In this document: piece by piece, positions 42,585 to 51,989 of the stretch
Position numbering within the stretch: position 1 is the first letter of the stretch
Layout of the letters: the number at the start of each line of letters is the position of its first letter
Assembly (NCBI GenBank): GCA_947488615.1
Contig: CANKZU010000006.1
Location: 1 to 64,000, forward strand
Reading direction: 5' to 3'
DNA: 64,000 nucleotides
Source: an uncultured Aurantimonas sp.
Lineage (GTDB): Bacteria > Pseudomonadota > Alphaproteobacteria > Rhizobiales > Rhizobiaceae
Position numbers and translations under genes: made by a program
The notes under the pieces: generated by a model
What the model was told of the DNA's origin: nothing
Database searches by the model: none
Seen by the model: only the letters and a program-made list of their open reading frames with translations

Positions 42585-43514
42585 ATGCCCTTCACCCTGT
42601 CCATCAGCACCAATCCTCTGGTCAACCGCTACGCCGATCCGCAGGAGCTGATCGACGTCGTCGCGCGGGAGATCGGCATCGGCCACATTCAGCTGACGCA
42701 CGAGTTCCTGAACCCGTCCTGGCCGGCCGCGACGCTGGCGCCGCTGGTGTCGCGGATGGCCGCGGCTACATCGGCCGCCGGCGTCAAGGTGACCTCGCTG
42801 ATGACCGGCCCCTATGGCCGGCTGAACCATTTCGGCCATCCGGATGCCGGTGTCAGGGCCTATTACGTCCAATGGTTCAAGACGCTCGCCGACATCGCCG
42901 CCGATCTCGGCTGCCCGGCGATCGGCACACAGTTCGCGATCCTGACCTACAAGGACCAGGACGACCCGGCGCGGCGCGAGGCGATCATGAACATCGCCCT
43001 CGACTGCTGGCGCGAGGTCGGCGAGCACGCCGCCCGGCGCGGCCTCATCTGGATGTTCTGGGAGCCGATGTCGGTCGGCCGCGAACTCGGCCATACGCTG
43101 AAGGACTGCGCGGCGCTGCAGGACTGGATCGACGCCGGCGACCTGCCGATCCCGCTGAAGCCGATGGTCGACATCGATCATGGCGACGTCTCCTCGCCCG
43201 ACCCGGCCGACACCGACCCTTATGCCTGGGCAAAGACCTTCGCGACGCGCTCGCCGATCATCCACATCAAGCAGAGTTCGATGAACAAGGGCGGCCACTG
43301 GCCCTTCACCGCCGCCTATAACGCCGACGGCCGCATCCTGCCGGACAAGCTGCTCGCGGCCATCCGCGACGGCGGCGGAACCGACAACGAACTGTGCCTG
43401 GAACTCGCCTTCCGCGAGCGCGAACCGGCCGACCGGCAGGTCGTCGCCGCGATGGCGGAATCGGTCGCGTTCTGGTCGTCCCATACCGATACCGGATTGT
43501 CGCGAGCGGCCTGA
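42585..43514 (+). CDS. eryC: Sugar-phosphate isomerase/epimerase, EryC-like tetrulose-phosphate racemase
   Basis: A 309-residue TIM-barrel protein beginning MPFTLSISTNPLVNRYADP, with QLTHEFLNPSWPA, MTGPYGRLNHFGHPDA, MFWEPMSVGRE, DIDHGDVSSP and IIHIKQSSMNKGGHWPFTAA. These segments match Brucella EryC closely as I remember it; that enzyme interconverts L- and D-3-tetrulose 4-phosphate. His, Glu and Asp residues in these blocks form the metal site typical of the AP-endonuclease-2 superfamily. It is the strongest single pointer to a tetritol pathway at this locus. Confidence 0.88.
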   Translation: MPFTLSISTNPLVNRYADPQELIDVVAREIGIGHIQLTHEFLNPSWPAATLAPLVSRMAAATSAAGVKVTSLMTGPYGRLNHFGHPDAGVRAYYVQWFKTLADIAADLGCPAIGTQFAILTYKDQDDPARREAIMNIALDCWREVGEHAARRGLIWMFWEPMSVGRELGHTLKDCAALQDWIDAGDLPIPLKPMVDIDHGDVSSPDPADTDPYAWAKTFATRSPIIHIKQSSMNKGGHWPFTAAYNADGRILPDKLLAAIRDGGGTDNELCLELAFREREPADRQVVAAMAESVAFWSSHTDTGLSRAA

Positions 43515-43573
43515 CCCCGACCACGGCGCCACCGGCGGCCGGCCCATCTTCCTTCACCGCACGAGGCCCCGAC

Positions 43574-44338
43574 ATGGCGAAACGCCCGATCATCGGCACC
43601 AGCTGGAAGATGAACAAGACCCGCGCCGAGGCCGACGCCTTTTGCGACACGCTACGCGGCTCCGACTGGGCGCGGAGCGAGGCGGCGCAGCTCTTCGTGA
43701 TCCCGCCCTTCACCGTGCTGACACGCGTCGCCGAGGCGCTGGCGGGAACCCGCGTCACGGTCGGCGCCCAGAACGCCCATTGGGAGGATTCAGGCGCCTG
43801 GACCGGGGAGATCTCGCCGTTGCAGGTCAAGGATGCCGGCGGCCGGCTGGTCGAGATCGGCCACAGCGAGCGGCGCACCTTCTTCAACGAGACCGACGAA
43901 ACCGTCGCGCTGAAGACCGCTGCGGCCGTCCGCCACGGCCTCGTCGCGCTGGTCTGCATCGGCGACACGCGGGAGGAATACGAAGCCGGACGGACCGCCG
44001 ACGTGTTGAAGCGCCAGACCGAGGCCGCTCTCTCCAAGGTCGAATGGCGCGACAGCGCCGAGGTCATTCTCGCCTACGAACCGGTCTGGTCGATCGGCGA
44101 AGGCGGCACGCCCGCCGATCCGGTCTTTGCCGACGAACAGCAGGGCCGGGTGAAGGACGTCGTCACCGCGCTGATCGGCCGCCCCCTGCCCGTTCTTTAC
44201 GGCGGCAGCGTCAATCCGGGAAACTGCGTCGACCTGGCCGGCCGCGACAACATCGATGGCCTGTTCATCGGCCGATCCGCCTGGCAGGCCGAGGGCTATC
44301 TCGGCATCGTGTCGGACGTCGTCGCCGCGCTCGCCTGA
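43574..44338 (+). CDS. Triose-phosphate isomerase family, EryH (TpiA2)-like
   Basis: A 254-residue TIM barrel with the catalytic lysine in GTSWKMNKTR, histidine in EIGHSERRTF and glutamate in AYEPVWSIGEGG. The opening GTSWKMNK, with Ser in place of the Asn of ordinary triose-phosphate isomerases (NWKMN), is as in EryH, which interconverts D-3-tetrulose 4-phosphate and D-erythrulose 4-phosphate. Final gene of the tkt-eryC unit. Residual triose-phosphate activity is possible. Confidence 0.86.
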   Translation: MAKRPIIGTSWKMNKTRAEADAFCDTLRGSDWARSEAAQLFVIPPFTVLTRVAEALAGTRVTVGAQNAHWEDSGAWTGEISPLQVKDAGGRLVEIGHSERRTFFNETDETVALKTAAAVRHGLVALVCIGDTREEYEAGRTADVLKRQTEAALSKVEWRDSAEVILAYEPVWSIGEGGTPADPVFADEQQGRVKDVVTALIGRPLPVLYGGSVNPGNCVDLAGRDNIDGLFIGRSAWQAEGYLGIVSDVVAALA

Positions 44339-44354
44339 GCCGTTCCCTGACGGT

Positions 44355-45767
44355 CTACGCCACCTCGAACCAGGTCTTCATGCCGGCGACCTGATGTTCG
44401 AGCATGTGACAGTGCAAAAGCCACTTACCCGGATTGGACGCCTCAAGCGCGATCTCGATGGTTTCCATCGGCGCGTTGAGCACGGTATCGCGCCAGTCGC
44501 CGTTCGGGTCCGCCTTGCCGTCGCGGGTCAGCACCTTGAAGTGGTGCCCGTGCAGGTGCATCGCGTGGGGCCAGCGGGTGTCGTTGAAGATCGTCAGCTT
44601 GACCGTCTGTCCGGCCGATGCTCGGAACAGCGGTTCGTCCATGTCGCCGGCGACGCCGTTGAAGGCCCAGATCCGCCGCAGCTTCACCAACTCGTCGAAA
44701 CCGCGCTCGCGGCCATCGACCATCGCGCGCTCCATCGATCCCATGGCGCCACCCGACATGTCGAGCCGGACATCGAGGGCTTTGTCCATGTCCAGCGCGT
44801 GGCGCATGGTCTCCGCGAGCGGCTGGATGTCGCCTGGTTTCGCGGGCAGCGCCGCCTGATCGCCATAGACGAGATCGGCGGCATCGATCCAGGCCCGATC
44901 GGCATAGACCTTGATGGGAACGCGCGCGCCGGGTTCGGCCTGACAATCGATGACCACGTCGGCGCGCTGGGCCGGGGCGAGGACGACCACGTCGTCCTTG
45001 AGCCCGCGCGGCGCGACCGGATGGCCGTCGACGGCGATCAGGCGGGGGCCAAGCCCTTCGAGCGAGACCCCCAGGATGCGGGCATTGGCGCCGTTGATCA
45101 AGCGCAGGCGGATGCGTTCGCCGGCCCTGACCGGAAGTTCGGGTCCAACGGTGCCGTTCACCGTCACGACATTGCCGATGCGCCCGCCATGCCCCCAATC
45201 CATCAGGCTGCCGAGGCTGGCCTCGTCGATCATGCCATCGCCGGTGAGTCGCCAGTCGTCGATGAACAGTGTCATCTCACGATCAGCGCCGCGCCATTGT
45301 TCCGGCTCCTCGACGATCAGCGGGCCGCTCAGTCCGCGCGCCATCTGCTCCCAAGAACGGTCGTGGCTGTGATACCAGAAGGTGCCCGCATCGGGCGCCA
45401 CGAAATCATAGTCGAAGCGGGCACCCGCCGGGACCGCATCCTGGGTCAGCCCGGCGGCGCCGTCCATGGCGTTGTCGATCCGGATGCCATGCCAGTGCAC
45501 CGCCGTCGATTGCGGCAGGTCGTTGACGAGGGCGCGCCGTACCCGCTCGCCGGCCTTGACGCGGATCGGCTCGCCGGGCGTCGTGCCATTATAGGCCCAG
45601 ACTTTGGTCGGACCGAAGGAGTCGGCGGGCAGGAGTTGCGCCACGCCAGGAGCCGCGCGCAGTTCCGGCAAGGGTTCGGCCGCGGACGCTGAACGGATCG
45701 CGGCCGGCGTGAGTGCCGATCCGGCGAGAGCAGCCGTACCCAAAATGAAGCGGCGTCGGGAAATCAT
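44355..45767 (-). CDS. Tat-exported multicopper oxidase
   Basis: A 470-residue three-cupredoxin oxidase. A twin-arginine signal (MISRRRFILGTAALAGSAL) leads the mature chain. All four copper motifs are visible: HWHGIRID, FWYHSHD, HAMHLHGHHF and HCHMLEHQ, giving type 1 and trinuclear centres. Such enzymes oxidise Cu(I) or other periplasmic metals and phenols. The downstream neighbours (cytochrome c and cupredoxin genes on the same strand) support a copper-handling role. Start ATG at 45767; upstream in-frame codons lack the signal. Confidence 0.9.
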   Translation of the reverse strand: MISRRRFILGTAALAGSALTPAAIRSASAAEPLPELRAAPGVAQLLPADSFGPTKVWAYNGTTPGEPIRVKAGERVRRALVNDLPQSTAVHWHGIRIDNAMDGAAGLTQDAVPAGARFDYDFVAPDAGTFWYHSHDRSWEQMARGLSGPLIVEEPEQWRGADREMTLFIDDWRLTGDGMIDEASLGSLMDWGHGGRIGNVVTVNGTVGPELPVRAGERIRLRLINGANARILGVSLEGLGPRLIAVDGHPVAPRGLKDDVVVLAPAQRADVVIDCQAEPGARVPIKVYADRAWIDAADLVYGDQAALPAKPGDIQPLAETMRHALDMDKALDVRLDMSGGAMGSMERAMVDGRERGFDELVKLRRIWAFNGVAGDMDEPLFRASAGQTVKLTIFNDTRWPHAMHLHGHHFKVLTRDGKADPNGDWRDTVLNAPMETIEIALEASNPGKWLLHCHMLEHQVAGMKTWFEVA

Positions 45768-45868
45768 GGGTATCCTCGAGAATTCAGGCTGTTGCAGCAT
45801 ATGAAATCCGCCGGAGCGTCGCGGCGCGGCGCGGCGCCAGGAGAGCGGCACGGAATATAACATGGACG

Positions 45869-45895
45869 GCGGGCACCCCAATCAGGGATGCCCGC
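45869..45895 (-). terminator. Terminator-like hairpin downstream of the cytochrome c gene
   Basis: Stem of 11 positions with one mismatch (GCGGGCA and CCC pairing with GGG and TGCCCGC), loop AATCA. It begins six bases after the cytochrome c stop on the minus strand. The following tract is not U-rich, so termination strength is uncertain. Confidence 0.6.
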
Positions 45896-45901
45896 TGTCG
45901 A

Positions 45902-46372
45902 TCATTTACTTTTTCTCCGCGCGGCGTTCAACGAGTCGTGCCGCGTGCGGATTTCTTCGGGCCAGGTCGACTTGATGTAGGAAAGCACGGCGACGATCTC
46001 CTCGTCGCTCAGCATGTCCTCATAGGCAGGCATCGCCGATTCATAGTCACCACCGACGACCGCAGCCGGCCCCAACTTGGTCAGCCGGAACAGGGTTTCA
46101 TCGTCATGGTGCCAGGTATGACCGCTCTCGTCGTGCGGCGGCGCCGGCATCAGCCCGTCGGGACCGGGAGAGCGCCAGTCAGGCTGCCCGTTGAGACCCT
46201 CACCATGGCAGGCGGCGCAGTTCGCCGCGTAGAGCGACTGCCCTTGCGCCACGACGGCAGCGTCGGCGGGGCGCAACAGCCCCGCCTCCCCGCCGCCAGA
46301 AAGCACCAGGACAGTCCAAAGGCCGACTCCCGCAGAAATGACCACGGCGAGAATGAGCCCCCACCGCATCAT
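45902..46372 (-). CDS. Membrane-anchored c-type cytochrome
   Basis: A 156-residue monohaem cytochrome c. An uncleaved-looking N-terminal helix (LILAVVISAGVGLWTVLVL) anchors it, followed by the haem motif CAACH (Cys52, Cys55, His56). A probable axial methionine lies in YESAMPAYEDML. The tail SDEEIVAVLSYIKSTWPEEI is typical of class I cytochromes. It may pass electrons from the multicopper oxidase substrate chain or another donor. Confidence 0.88.
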   Translation of the reverse strand: MMRWGLILAVVISAGVGLWTVLVLSGGGEAGLLRPADAAVVAQGQSLYAANCAACHGEGLNGQPDWRSPGPDGLMPAPPHDESGHTWHHDDETLFRLTKLGPAAVVGGDYESAMPAYEDMLSDEEIVAVLSYIKSTWPEEIRTRHDSLNAARRKSK

Positions 46373-46436
46373 CGACGCAACCGCCAGTGATGCCAGCCGG
46401 CCGCCACAGCGCTATGCCAGGGGAGCATGTGCGCCA

Positions 46437-47123
46437 TCACACCAGCCCTTCCGGTTCCTTCGCCGCGCGCACCAGCACCGTCGTGCCCTCGGGGACGCGG
46501 TCGTAGAGATCGATGATCTCGTGGTTCAGCAGCCGGACGCAGCCCGACGAGACGGCGCGTCCGATCGAGCGGGCCTCCGGCGAACCGTGGATGCGGTACA
46601 GCGTGTCCCTGCCGTCCTGGAAGAGATAGAGCGCCCGCGCGCCGAGCGGATTGTCCAGCCCGGGTTGTTGGCCGCCATTCGCGGCGGAGTATTTCTCCAG
46701 TTCCGGCTGGCGCTCGATCATTTCCGCCGGCGGCGTCCAGGTCGGCCAGTGGCGTTTGTACTGAATCGTCGCCTTGCCCGACCAGGCAAAGCCGGCACGC
46801 CCGATGCCAACGCCGTAGCGCAAAGCCTTCCCGCCCTCTTGAACGAGGTAGAGGAAGCGCTCTCCGGGATCGACGACGAGAGTTCCGGGAACCTCTCCTG
46901 TGGGGTCATCCACGAGCTGACGCCAATATTTCGGCGCGACCACACCCGGCGGAACGGCCGGAATCGGATAGGGCTCGGTGGTGATCGGCCCGTAAGAAAG
47001 CGGATAGGCCGGAACCGGATCCGGTTTGGGAGCCGGGATGGACGGCGGCGAGGTGACACAGCCGCTGACAGCCAAAGCCGTCGCGGACAGGCCAGCGCCG
47101 AGGATAGCGCGTCGTGTAAGCAT
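46437..47123 (-). CDS. L,D-transpeptidase (YkuD/ErfK family) lipoprotein
   Basis: A 228-residue envelope enzyme that makes 3-3 peptidoglycan cross-links or attaches proteins. The start has both twin arginines (LTRRAILGAG) and a lipobox-like LAVSGC, so it is probably a lipoprotein. A proline-rich linker precedes the YkuD domain with the active-site motif HGSPEARSIGRAVSSGCVRLLN split around the catalytic cysteine. The placement between copper-related genes may be incidental. Confidence 0.88.
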   Translation of the reverse strand: MLTRRAILGAGLSATALAVSGCVTSPPSIPAPKPDPVPAYPLSYGPITTEPYPIPAVPPGVVAPKYWRQLVDDPTGEVPGTLVVDPGERFLYLVQEGGKALRYGVGIGRAGFAWSGKATIQYKRHWPTWTPPAEMIERQPELEKYSAANGGQQPGLDNPLGARALYLFQDGRDTLYRIHGSPEARSIGRAVSSGCVRLLNHEIIDLYDRVPEGTTVLVRAAKEPEGLV

Positions 47124-47184
47124 GATGATAATCCTGATCCAATTGAATTTGCGGCCGAAAACGATCGACCGGAGACAGCTGGGA

Positions 47185-47505
47185 TCAGGCTTGAGGCGGC
47201 TTTGTCAGCGGACGCGACGCCAACGATCGCCAATCGACGTCGTCGACTTGGTTCTCCGATGCCCGGTTCGCGGGGGCGCCCGCCAAGGCAGATGCAAGAA
47301 TTGCGATCAGATCGACCACGCAGCGGACAGACTGTTGGCTCTTCGCGGCCATGCCGCAGCGCTTGCCCGCATTGCTCCACGCGCGCGCCGTCGTGGCGCT
47401 CGCCTCCGGGATCGACAGATCGATCGCCGGCCCCGACGCCATGCCATGGGCGGGCGCCAACAGCATCGGGACGATCAACAAGAGGGTCAACAGTATCCGC
47501 ATCAT
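47185..47505 (-). CDS. Small exported protein of unknown function
   Basis: A 106-residue protein with a signal peptide (LLTLLLIVPMLLAPAHGMA) and a polar mature part holding two cysteines (KRCGM, VRCVV). I do not recognise a family. The signal peptide and tight placement upstream of the transpeptidase gene on the same strand argue for a real gene. Coding character is otherwise modest. Confidence 0.5.
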   Translation of the reverse strand: MMRILLTLLLIVPMLLAPAHGMASGPAIDLSIPEASATTARAWSNAGKRCGMAAKSQQSVRCVVDLIAILASALAGAPANRASENQVDDVDWRSLASRPLTKPPQA

Positions 47506-47702
47506 GTCCGGTGCTTAGTTCATCATCCCGTCGAATTGAAGGCGCGGACATACAATGCTGCGTGATTGTCCGGTGACCACTGCGGGCCAGCGATCCTTCC
47601 GAACCGCAGGCCCGCGGAAAAATCCATCGGGCCTGCGGGACGTCTTGCATGGTGGCCGGCGTCGGCCGGCCTGGGCCGCACCACGCCGCACCCGGCGCGA
47701 AC

Positions 47703-48191
47703 TTACTTCGCGGCGACGATCAACGGGCCGTGCATGCCCATTTCGTAATGCCCCGGAATCAGGCAAGCGAACTCGAACTCGCCGGTCTTGGTGAAGATCC
47801 AGACGATATCGCCGTCCTCGCCCTCGTCCAACCGGATGGCGTTGGGGTCGGCATGTTTCATATCCGCGGACATCGCCATCTCGCCCTTGTGCTTCTGGTT
47901 TGCCTTGGGCGTGCCGATGACGAACTCATGCTCGAGCACGCCGTCGTTCTCGATCGCGAAGCGGATGGTTTCGCCCTTCGCCACCTCGATCCTGGACGGC
48001 TCGAAGATCATGTCGCCATCCTCGGTCTCCAGCATAGTGACTTCGATGGTTCGGTCGACGGCGTCGGTTTTGCCGGGCTTGCCGACGGCCATTTCCTTAT
48101 TGTCGCCACCGGCGTGCGTTCCGGCAGCAAACGCCGGAGCGGCAATGACCGTGGATGCGAAAGCGGCGGCGATGATCAGTTTGTTCAACAT
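47703..48191 (-). CDS. Periplasmic cupredoxin-domain copper protein
   Basis: A signal peptide (LIIAAAFASTVIAAPAFA) is followed by a single plastocyanin-like domain. The type 1 copper ligands are visible as an early histidine in GVLEHEFVIG and the late cluster CLIPGHYEMGM (Cys, His, Met). The 162-residue length fits small copper carriers often found with multicopper oxidases. It likely shuttles copper or electrons in the periplasm. Start ATG at 48191. Confidence 0.88.
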   Translation of the reverse strand: MLNKLIIAAAFASTVIAAPAFAAGTHAGGDNKEMAVGKPGKTDAVDRTIEVTMLETEDGDMIFEPSRIEVAKGETIRFAIENDGVLEHEFVIGTPKANQKHKGEMAMSADMKHADPNAIRLDEGEDGDIVWIFTKTGEFEFACLIPGHYEMGMHGPLIVAAK

Positions 48192-48433
48192 AGGTGGTTC
48201 CTCGTTACTCACTTGGAATGTGCCCTTCCGATCTACGGCCCTCATCGGCCGAAGCGTTCCCCGCCACGCGGCGTAGGCACCGCGCGGATCTGGAAGGAGT
48301 GCTGCCAGTCAAAGGTCCAGTGATGCCGACCGGATTTCCGTGTCGGCCCGCGCTGAGGAAGATCGGCTTTGAAGCCGAGAGCCATCGAAAGCGATCGGAT
48401 GCGACAGGGACCGCCGGACGCGGCACCGAGATG

Positions 48434-48802
48434 TCAGGCGCGCGGCGGCCCGACTCCCGTCGCGACCGGTCGCCCGATCAGCTCCGCAACGTGAGAGGGA
48501 ATACGCGCTTTCGGGGAATCGGAGGTCAGCGCGCCGACCGCGGCAACGACGTATTTGACCGGACAATCGCTACTGCATGAACTGTCCGTAGCGCCATGCT
48601 CGCCAGCGAGGGACACCACCGCATTGGGCACACCATGGCCGTGATCGCCGGCAATGGAAAGCGCGGCGTTCCAGGAAGCGGCATGACGATAGGTCGGAGC
48701 CGCCCCCGCAGGTGCGAATTGCGACAACAAAACCGTCAGCGTCAGCAGCACTGCGGTCAGCAGTGTGATGGTCGCTTGCGGCGGCTTCGTCGATCGCGTC
48801 AT
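48434..48802 (-). CDS. Hypothetical protein with N-terminal membrane helix
   Basis: A 122-residue product. The start chosen gives MTRSTKPPQATITLLTAVLL, a helix or uncleaved signal, then a polar region with histidines and the cysteine pair CSSDCP. No family recognised. Cysteine and histidine content and position next to a cupredoxin gene would suit a metal-related role, but that is only context. The open frame extends to 48934. Confidence 0.45.
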   Translation of the reverse strand: MTRSTKPPQATITLLTAVLLTLTVLLSQFAPAGAAPTYRHAASWNAALSIAGDHGHGVPNAVVSLAGEHGATDSSCSSDCPVKYVVAAVGALTSDSPKARIPSHVAELIGRPVATGVGPPRA

Positions 48803-49028
48803 GCCGACTCCAGTAATGATTCCAAGGGAATCTGTCGATCCTGAAATCTTGAATAGATATCGACTGAAATGGCCATGTTGCATTGCAAACACCTGGTCAC
48901 GACATCCGCTCCAAGGACCGATCAGAGTGCTCAAATTTCATTGGAAAGTGGCTATTGTCTGACGAATGTCCCTGCCGGGGTCCATGGCGTCGCGCAGTCA
49001 CGGCGGACCACCCGCGACGCAGCCGGCC

Positions 49029-51041
49029 TCAACGATCGTCGGATTTGTCGTAACCGGCCGCTGTGAGAGCGACGTGTTCGGCCGGGCGCAGCTGCGGGCC
49101 GGCCTGCATCATGGCGAGAACCTCCTCGCCGGGGCTGAACTCGGTGACGGTCGCCTTCAGGAGACGCAAGGCTCCCGCGACGTCATTGGTGTCGATCAGA
49201 CGCCTCATCTCGTCGAAGATACGCACGATGACACCGCGCTCGATCGCACGCGGGAACGCCACGAGGATTCCCTCCATATCCGTCGGCCCCAAGGTCTCGC
49301 GGGAATCGAACAGCTCCTCGTAGAGCTTCTCGCCCGGCCGCAACCCCGTATAAACGATGTTAACGTCGATATCAGGCCGCAGGCCGGAGAGGCGAATGAC
49401 GTTGCGCGCGAGATCGGCGATCTTCACCGGAGCGCCCATGTCGACCACGAAAATCCGCCCCCGTTCCTCGGGGGCCTCCAGGCTATGGGCGGCCGATTGC
49501 AGCACCAAAAGGCACGCTTCCGGAATCGTCATGAAGTAACGTTCGATCTCCGGATGGGTGACCGTCAGCGGCCCGCCGGCCTTCAATTGCTTTTCGAAAA
49601 GCGGAACGACCGAACCGGCCGAGCCGAGGACGTTGCCGAAACGCACGGTGACGAAACGCGTTCCGGTCTTGCCGGAACTGAGATCCATCGCCTGACAGAA
49701 CATCTCCGCCATGCGCTTGCTGGCGCCCATGACATTCGCCGGATTGACGGCCTTGTCGGTGGAGACCATGACCATGGCGCCCACCTCGGCGCGCACCGCG
49801 GCCTCCGCCACGTTCCGGGTTCCGATAGCATTGGTGAACAGCCCTTCCAGCGGCTGTGCCTCGACGATCGGCACATGCTTCAGTGCCGCAGCGTGAAAGA
49901 TAACGTCCGGCCGGTGCGTATCGATAATGCGGGCGATCGCCTCCTTCTCGCGCACGTTGCACAACAGTGGATGCAGCGCGTATTGCGGGTTGTTCCGGCG
50001 CAGTTCGCCGTCGATCGCGTAAAGCAGGTACTCACTGGCATCCACAAGGATCAGGCTGGCCGGTTCCAGAGCGACGATCTGACGGACGAGCTCCGATCCG
50101 ATCGAACCGCCCGCTCCGGTGATCAGGATCTTCTGCCCCTTGATCATCGTCGCCATTTTCGGGACGTCCAAGCGTAGCGGCTTGCGCTGCAACAAATCCT
50201 CCAGCTTGATCGGGCGGACTTCCACTTCCGCGCCGACTTCGCGAAGGTCGAGAACCTTGGGCAAGCGCAGCATCTCGAGACGATGCTCGCTGGCGATGTC
50301 GATCAAATCCTGAATCCGCGCGTGGCGCTCGTAGTCCTCGCGCGTGCGCGTCAGGATCAAGGCTTCGGGCCGGCGTCCCCGTCGATCGAACCGCCGGATG
50401 ATCTGCGGCAGTTTCTCCATCCCCCCAAGCACCGGCACGCCGCGAATGAACCGGCCGGCGCGGCGTCCCCGTTCGTCGATGATCGCAAGAACATGGAAGG
50501 ATTGTCCGCTTCGTTCCGCGATGGTCTTCAAGAATGTCTCGGTGTTATCGCCGGCGCCGATCAGCAAGACGCGTTTGGCCGCGCCGCCATCCTTTCGGAT
50601 ATCCCGGCGCGTATCGCGCCAATTGCGGTAGACCCGATAGACGGCTCGCGGCGTCGCCAGAAAGACGATCAAAAACGCCCACGCGATAATCATCGACGAG
50701 CGCGGAATTGCGTCAAGCCGCACCAGCAGGAAATGGGCGACGATGAAAATTGCAACCGCGATGGTGGCCGCCTTGATGATCGCCACGAGATCCGGGAGCG
50801 AGGCATAGCGCCAGACCCCCCGATTCATCCCCAGCACAAACCCGACAAGGCTGACGACTGCGCCAAAAATAATCGTCGCAAGGCCATAGTCCGGCAGGTT
50901 GGAAAGGACCCTGTCCAGATCCAATCTCAGGACCAGAGCCAAAAACAAGGCTGCGCCCCCCATGACGGTATCATGGACTAAGGCTATACCTCGAATGAAA
51001 AGCATCCGGGAGACGTGACTTGAACTTGCCATAACAACCAT
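49029..51041 (-). CDS. Membrane-bound nucleotide-sugar 4,6-dehydratase/epimerase (WbpM/FlaA1/CapD family)
   Basis: A 670-residue two-part enzyme. The N-terminal ~130 residues carry four hydrophobic helices. A CoA-binding-like Rossmann segment follows (RVLLIGAGDNTETF). The catalytic extended SDR domain has ILITGAGGSIGSELVRQI and the family-specific MVSTDKAVNPANVMGASKR. Such enzymes convert UDP-GlcNAc-type sugars to 6-deoxy-4-keto forms for surface polysaccharide. No other polysaccharide gene is nearby, so its pathway lies elsewhere. The start is uncertain: 51041 or 51032. Confidence 0.9.
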   Translation of the reverse strand: MVVMASSSHVSRMLFIRGIALVHDTVMGGAALFLALVLRLDLDRVLSNLPDYGLATIIFGAVVSLVGFVLGMNRGVWRYASLPDLVAIIKAATIAVAIFIVAHFLLVRLDAIPRSSMIIAWAFLIVFLATPRAVYRVYRNWRDTRRDIRKDGGAAKRVLLIGAGDNTETFLKTIAERSGQSFHVLAIIDERGRRAGRFIRGVPVLGGMEKLPQIIRRFDRRGRRPEALILTRTREDYERHARIQDLIDIASEHRLEMLRLPKVLDLREVGAEVEVRPIKLEDLLQRKPLRLDVPKMATMIKGQKILITGAGGSIGSELVRQIVALEPASLILVDASEYLLYAIDGELRRNNPQYALHPLLCNVREKEAIARIIDTHRPDVIFHAAALKHVPIVEAQPLEGLFTNAIGTRNVAEAAVRAEVGAMVMVSTDKAVNPANVMGASKRMAEMFCQAMDLSSGKTGTRFVTVRFGNVLGSAGSVVPLFEKQLKAGGPLTVTHPEIERYFMTIPEACLLVLQSAAHSLEAPEERGRIFVVDMGAPVKIADLARNVIRLSGLRPDIDVNIVYTGLRPGEKLYEELFDSRETLGPTDMEGILVAFPRAIERGVIVRIFDEMRRLIDTNDVAGALRLLKATVTEFSPGEEVLAMMQAGPQLRPAEHVALTAAGYDKSDDR

Positions 51042-51223
51042 CCACCCGCAGTGGAAATCTGGAGGAATTAAGTGTTTCTTACCCAAAAAATTCGCCGGGG
51101 GATAGTCTGAGCCCCCAACCCCAGACTGGACCAGCATAGCCTGCTTCGTGGCTAGAGTCTGGCCCGTCGGCACGTCGCTCATATGACAGGCACCGGGCGG
51201 GCCGGCCGGCGGGTCGACGTGGT

Positions 51224-51898
51224 TCATTCGTCGATTATCGCCACCAGGGTCTGAAGCTTGAACTGAAGGTGCTCCTTCATCAAGCGGCCGAGCAGAGGAG
51301 CGTCCCGCCTCGCCAGCGTTGCATGGATGACCTCGTGCTCACGCGTCGCGGTGAGCCAGCGCTCGGGTGTCAGGTTGGCTTGATAGCGCGCCCGGTAGAC
51401 CCGCCGCGCCACCATCGCGTGATGCTGGATGAGCGTGGGATTGCCGGCGGCCGTCAGTATGGCCGCGTGGATTGCCTGGTTGATCTGGAAATAGGTGGGG
51501 CGATCCTGCATCTCGTAGCTTTCTCGAAGACGCCGTGTCAGTTCGCCGATCGCCGCAATCTCCTGATCCGACGCTCGCTCGGCCGCCAGTTCGCCGGCCA
51601 AGCCCTCCAGCACCGCTATCAACGGGAACAGTTCCGCCAGTTCCGACAGGGTCTGCCGCGCCACGACGGCACCCCGGTTCGGGACGAGTTGCACGAACCC
51701 CTCGTGCGCCAAAACCTTCAAGGCCTCGCGAACGGGCGTGCGCGACACGCCAAAACGCTCGGTCAGCGCCTTTTCCGGCACCTTCTCGCCGCCCTTCAGC
51801 TCGCCTTCCATGATCATTCGCCGCATACGGTCGGTGAGTTCGACCGCCAGCGCGGGACGCGTCACGAAACCGTCGGGGGTGAGGTCGGCAAGGCTCAT
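51224..51898 (-). CDS. GntR-family transcriptional regulator, FCD subfamily (first)
   Basis: A 224-residue regulator. The winged helix (EKALTERFGVSRTPVREALKVL) is followed by an all-helical FCD domain with metal/ligand-binding histidines (INQAIHAAIL, EHEVIHATL, KEHLQFK). FCD regulators sense carboxylates. It sits downstream of the FAD/Fe-S dehydrogenase gene on the same strand after 91 bases and faces away from the TRAP operon, so it is the likely regulator of both. Confidence 0.9.
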   Translation of the reverse strand: MSLADLTPDGFVTRPALAVELTDRMRRMIMEGELKGGEKVPEKALTERFGVSRTPVREALKVLAHEGFVQLVPNRGAVVARQTLSELAELFPLIAVLEGLAGELAAERASDQEIAAIGELTRRLRESYEMQDRPTYFQINQAIHAAILTAAGNPTLIQHHAMVARRVYRARYQANLTPERWLTATREHEVIHATLARRDAPLLGRLMKEHLQFKLQTLVAIIDE

Positions 51899-51989
51899 GT
51901 CTCATTGTCCTGCGTCAGTATGGCGATCCGCCAACAGGTCGTCGCGCTCGCCTTAAGCCCTGCTGGAGCCGAATGCGGTCCGAACGCTG

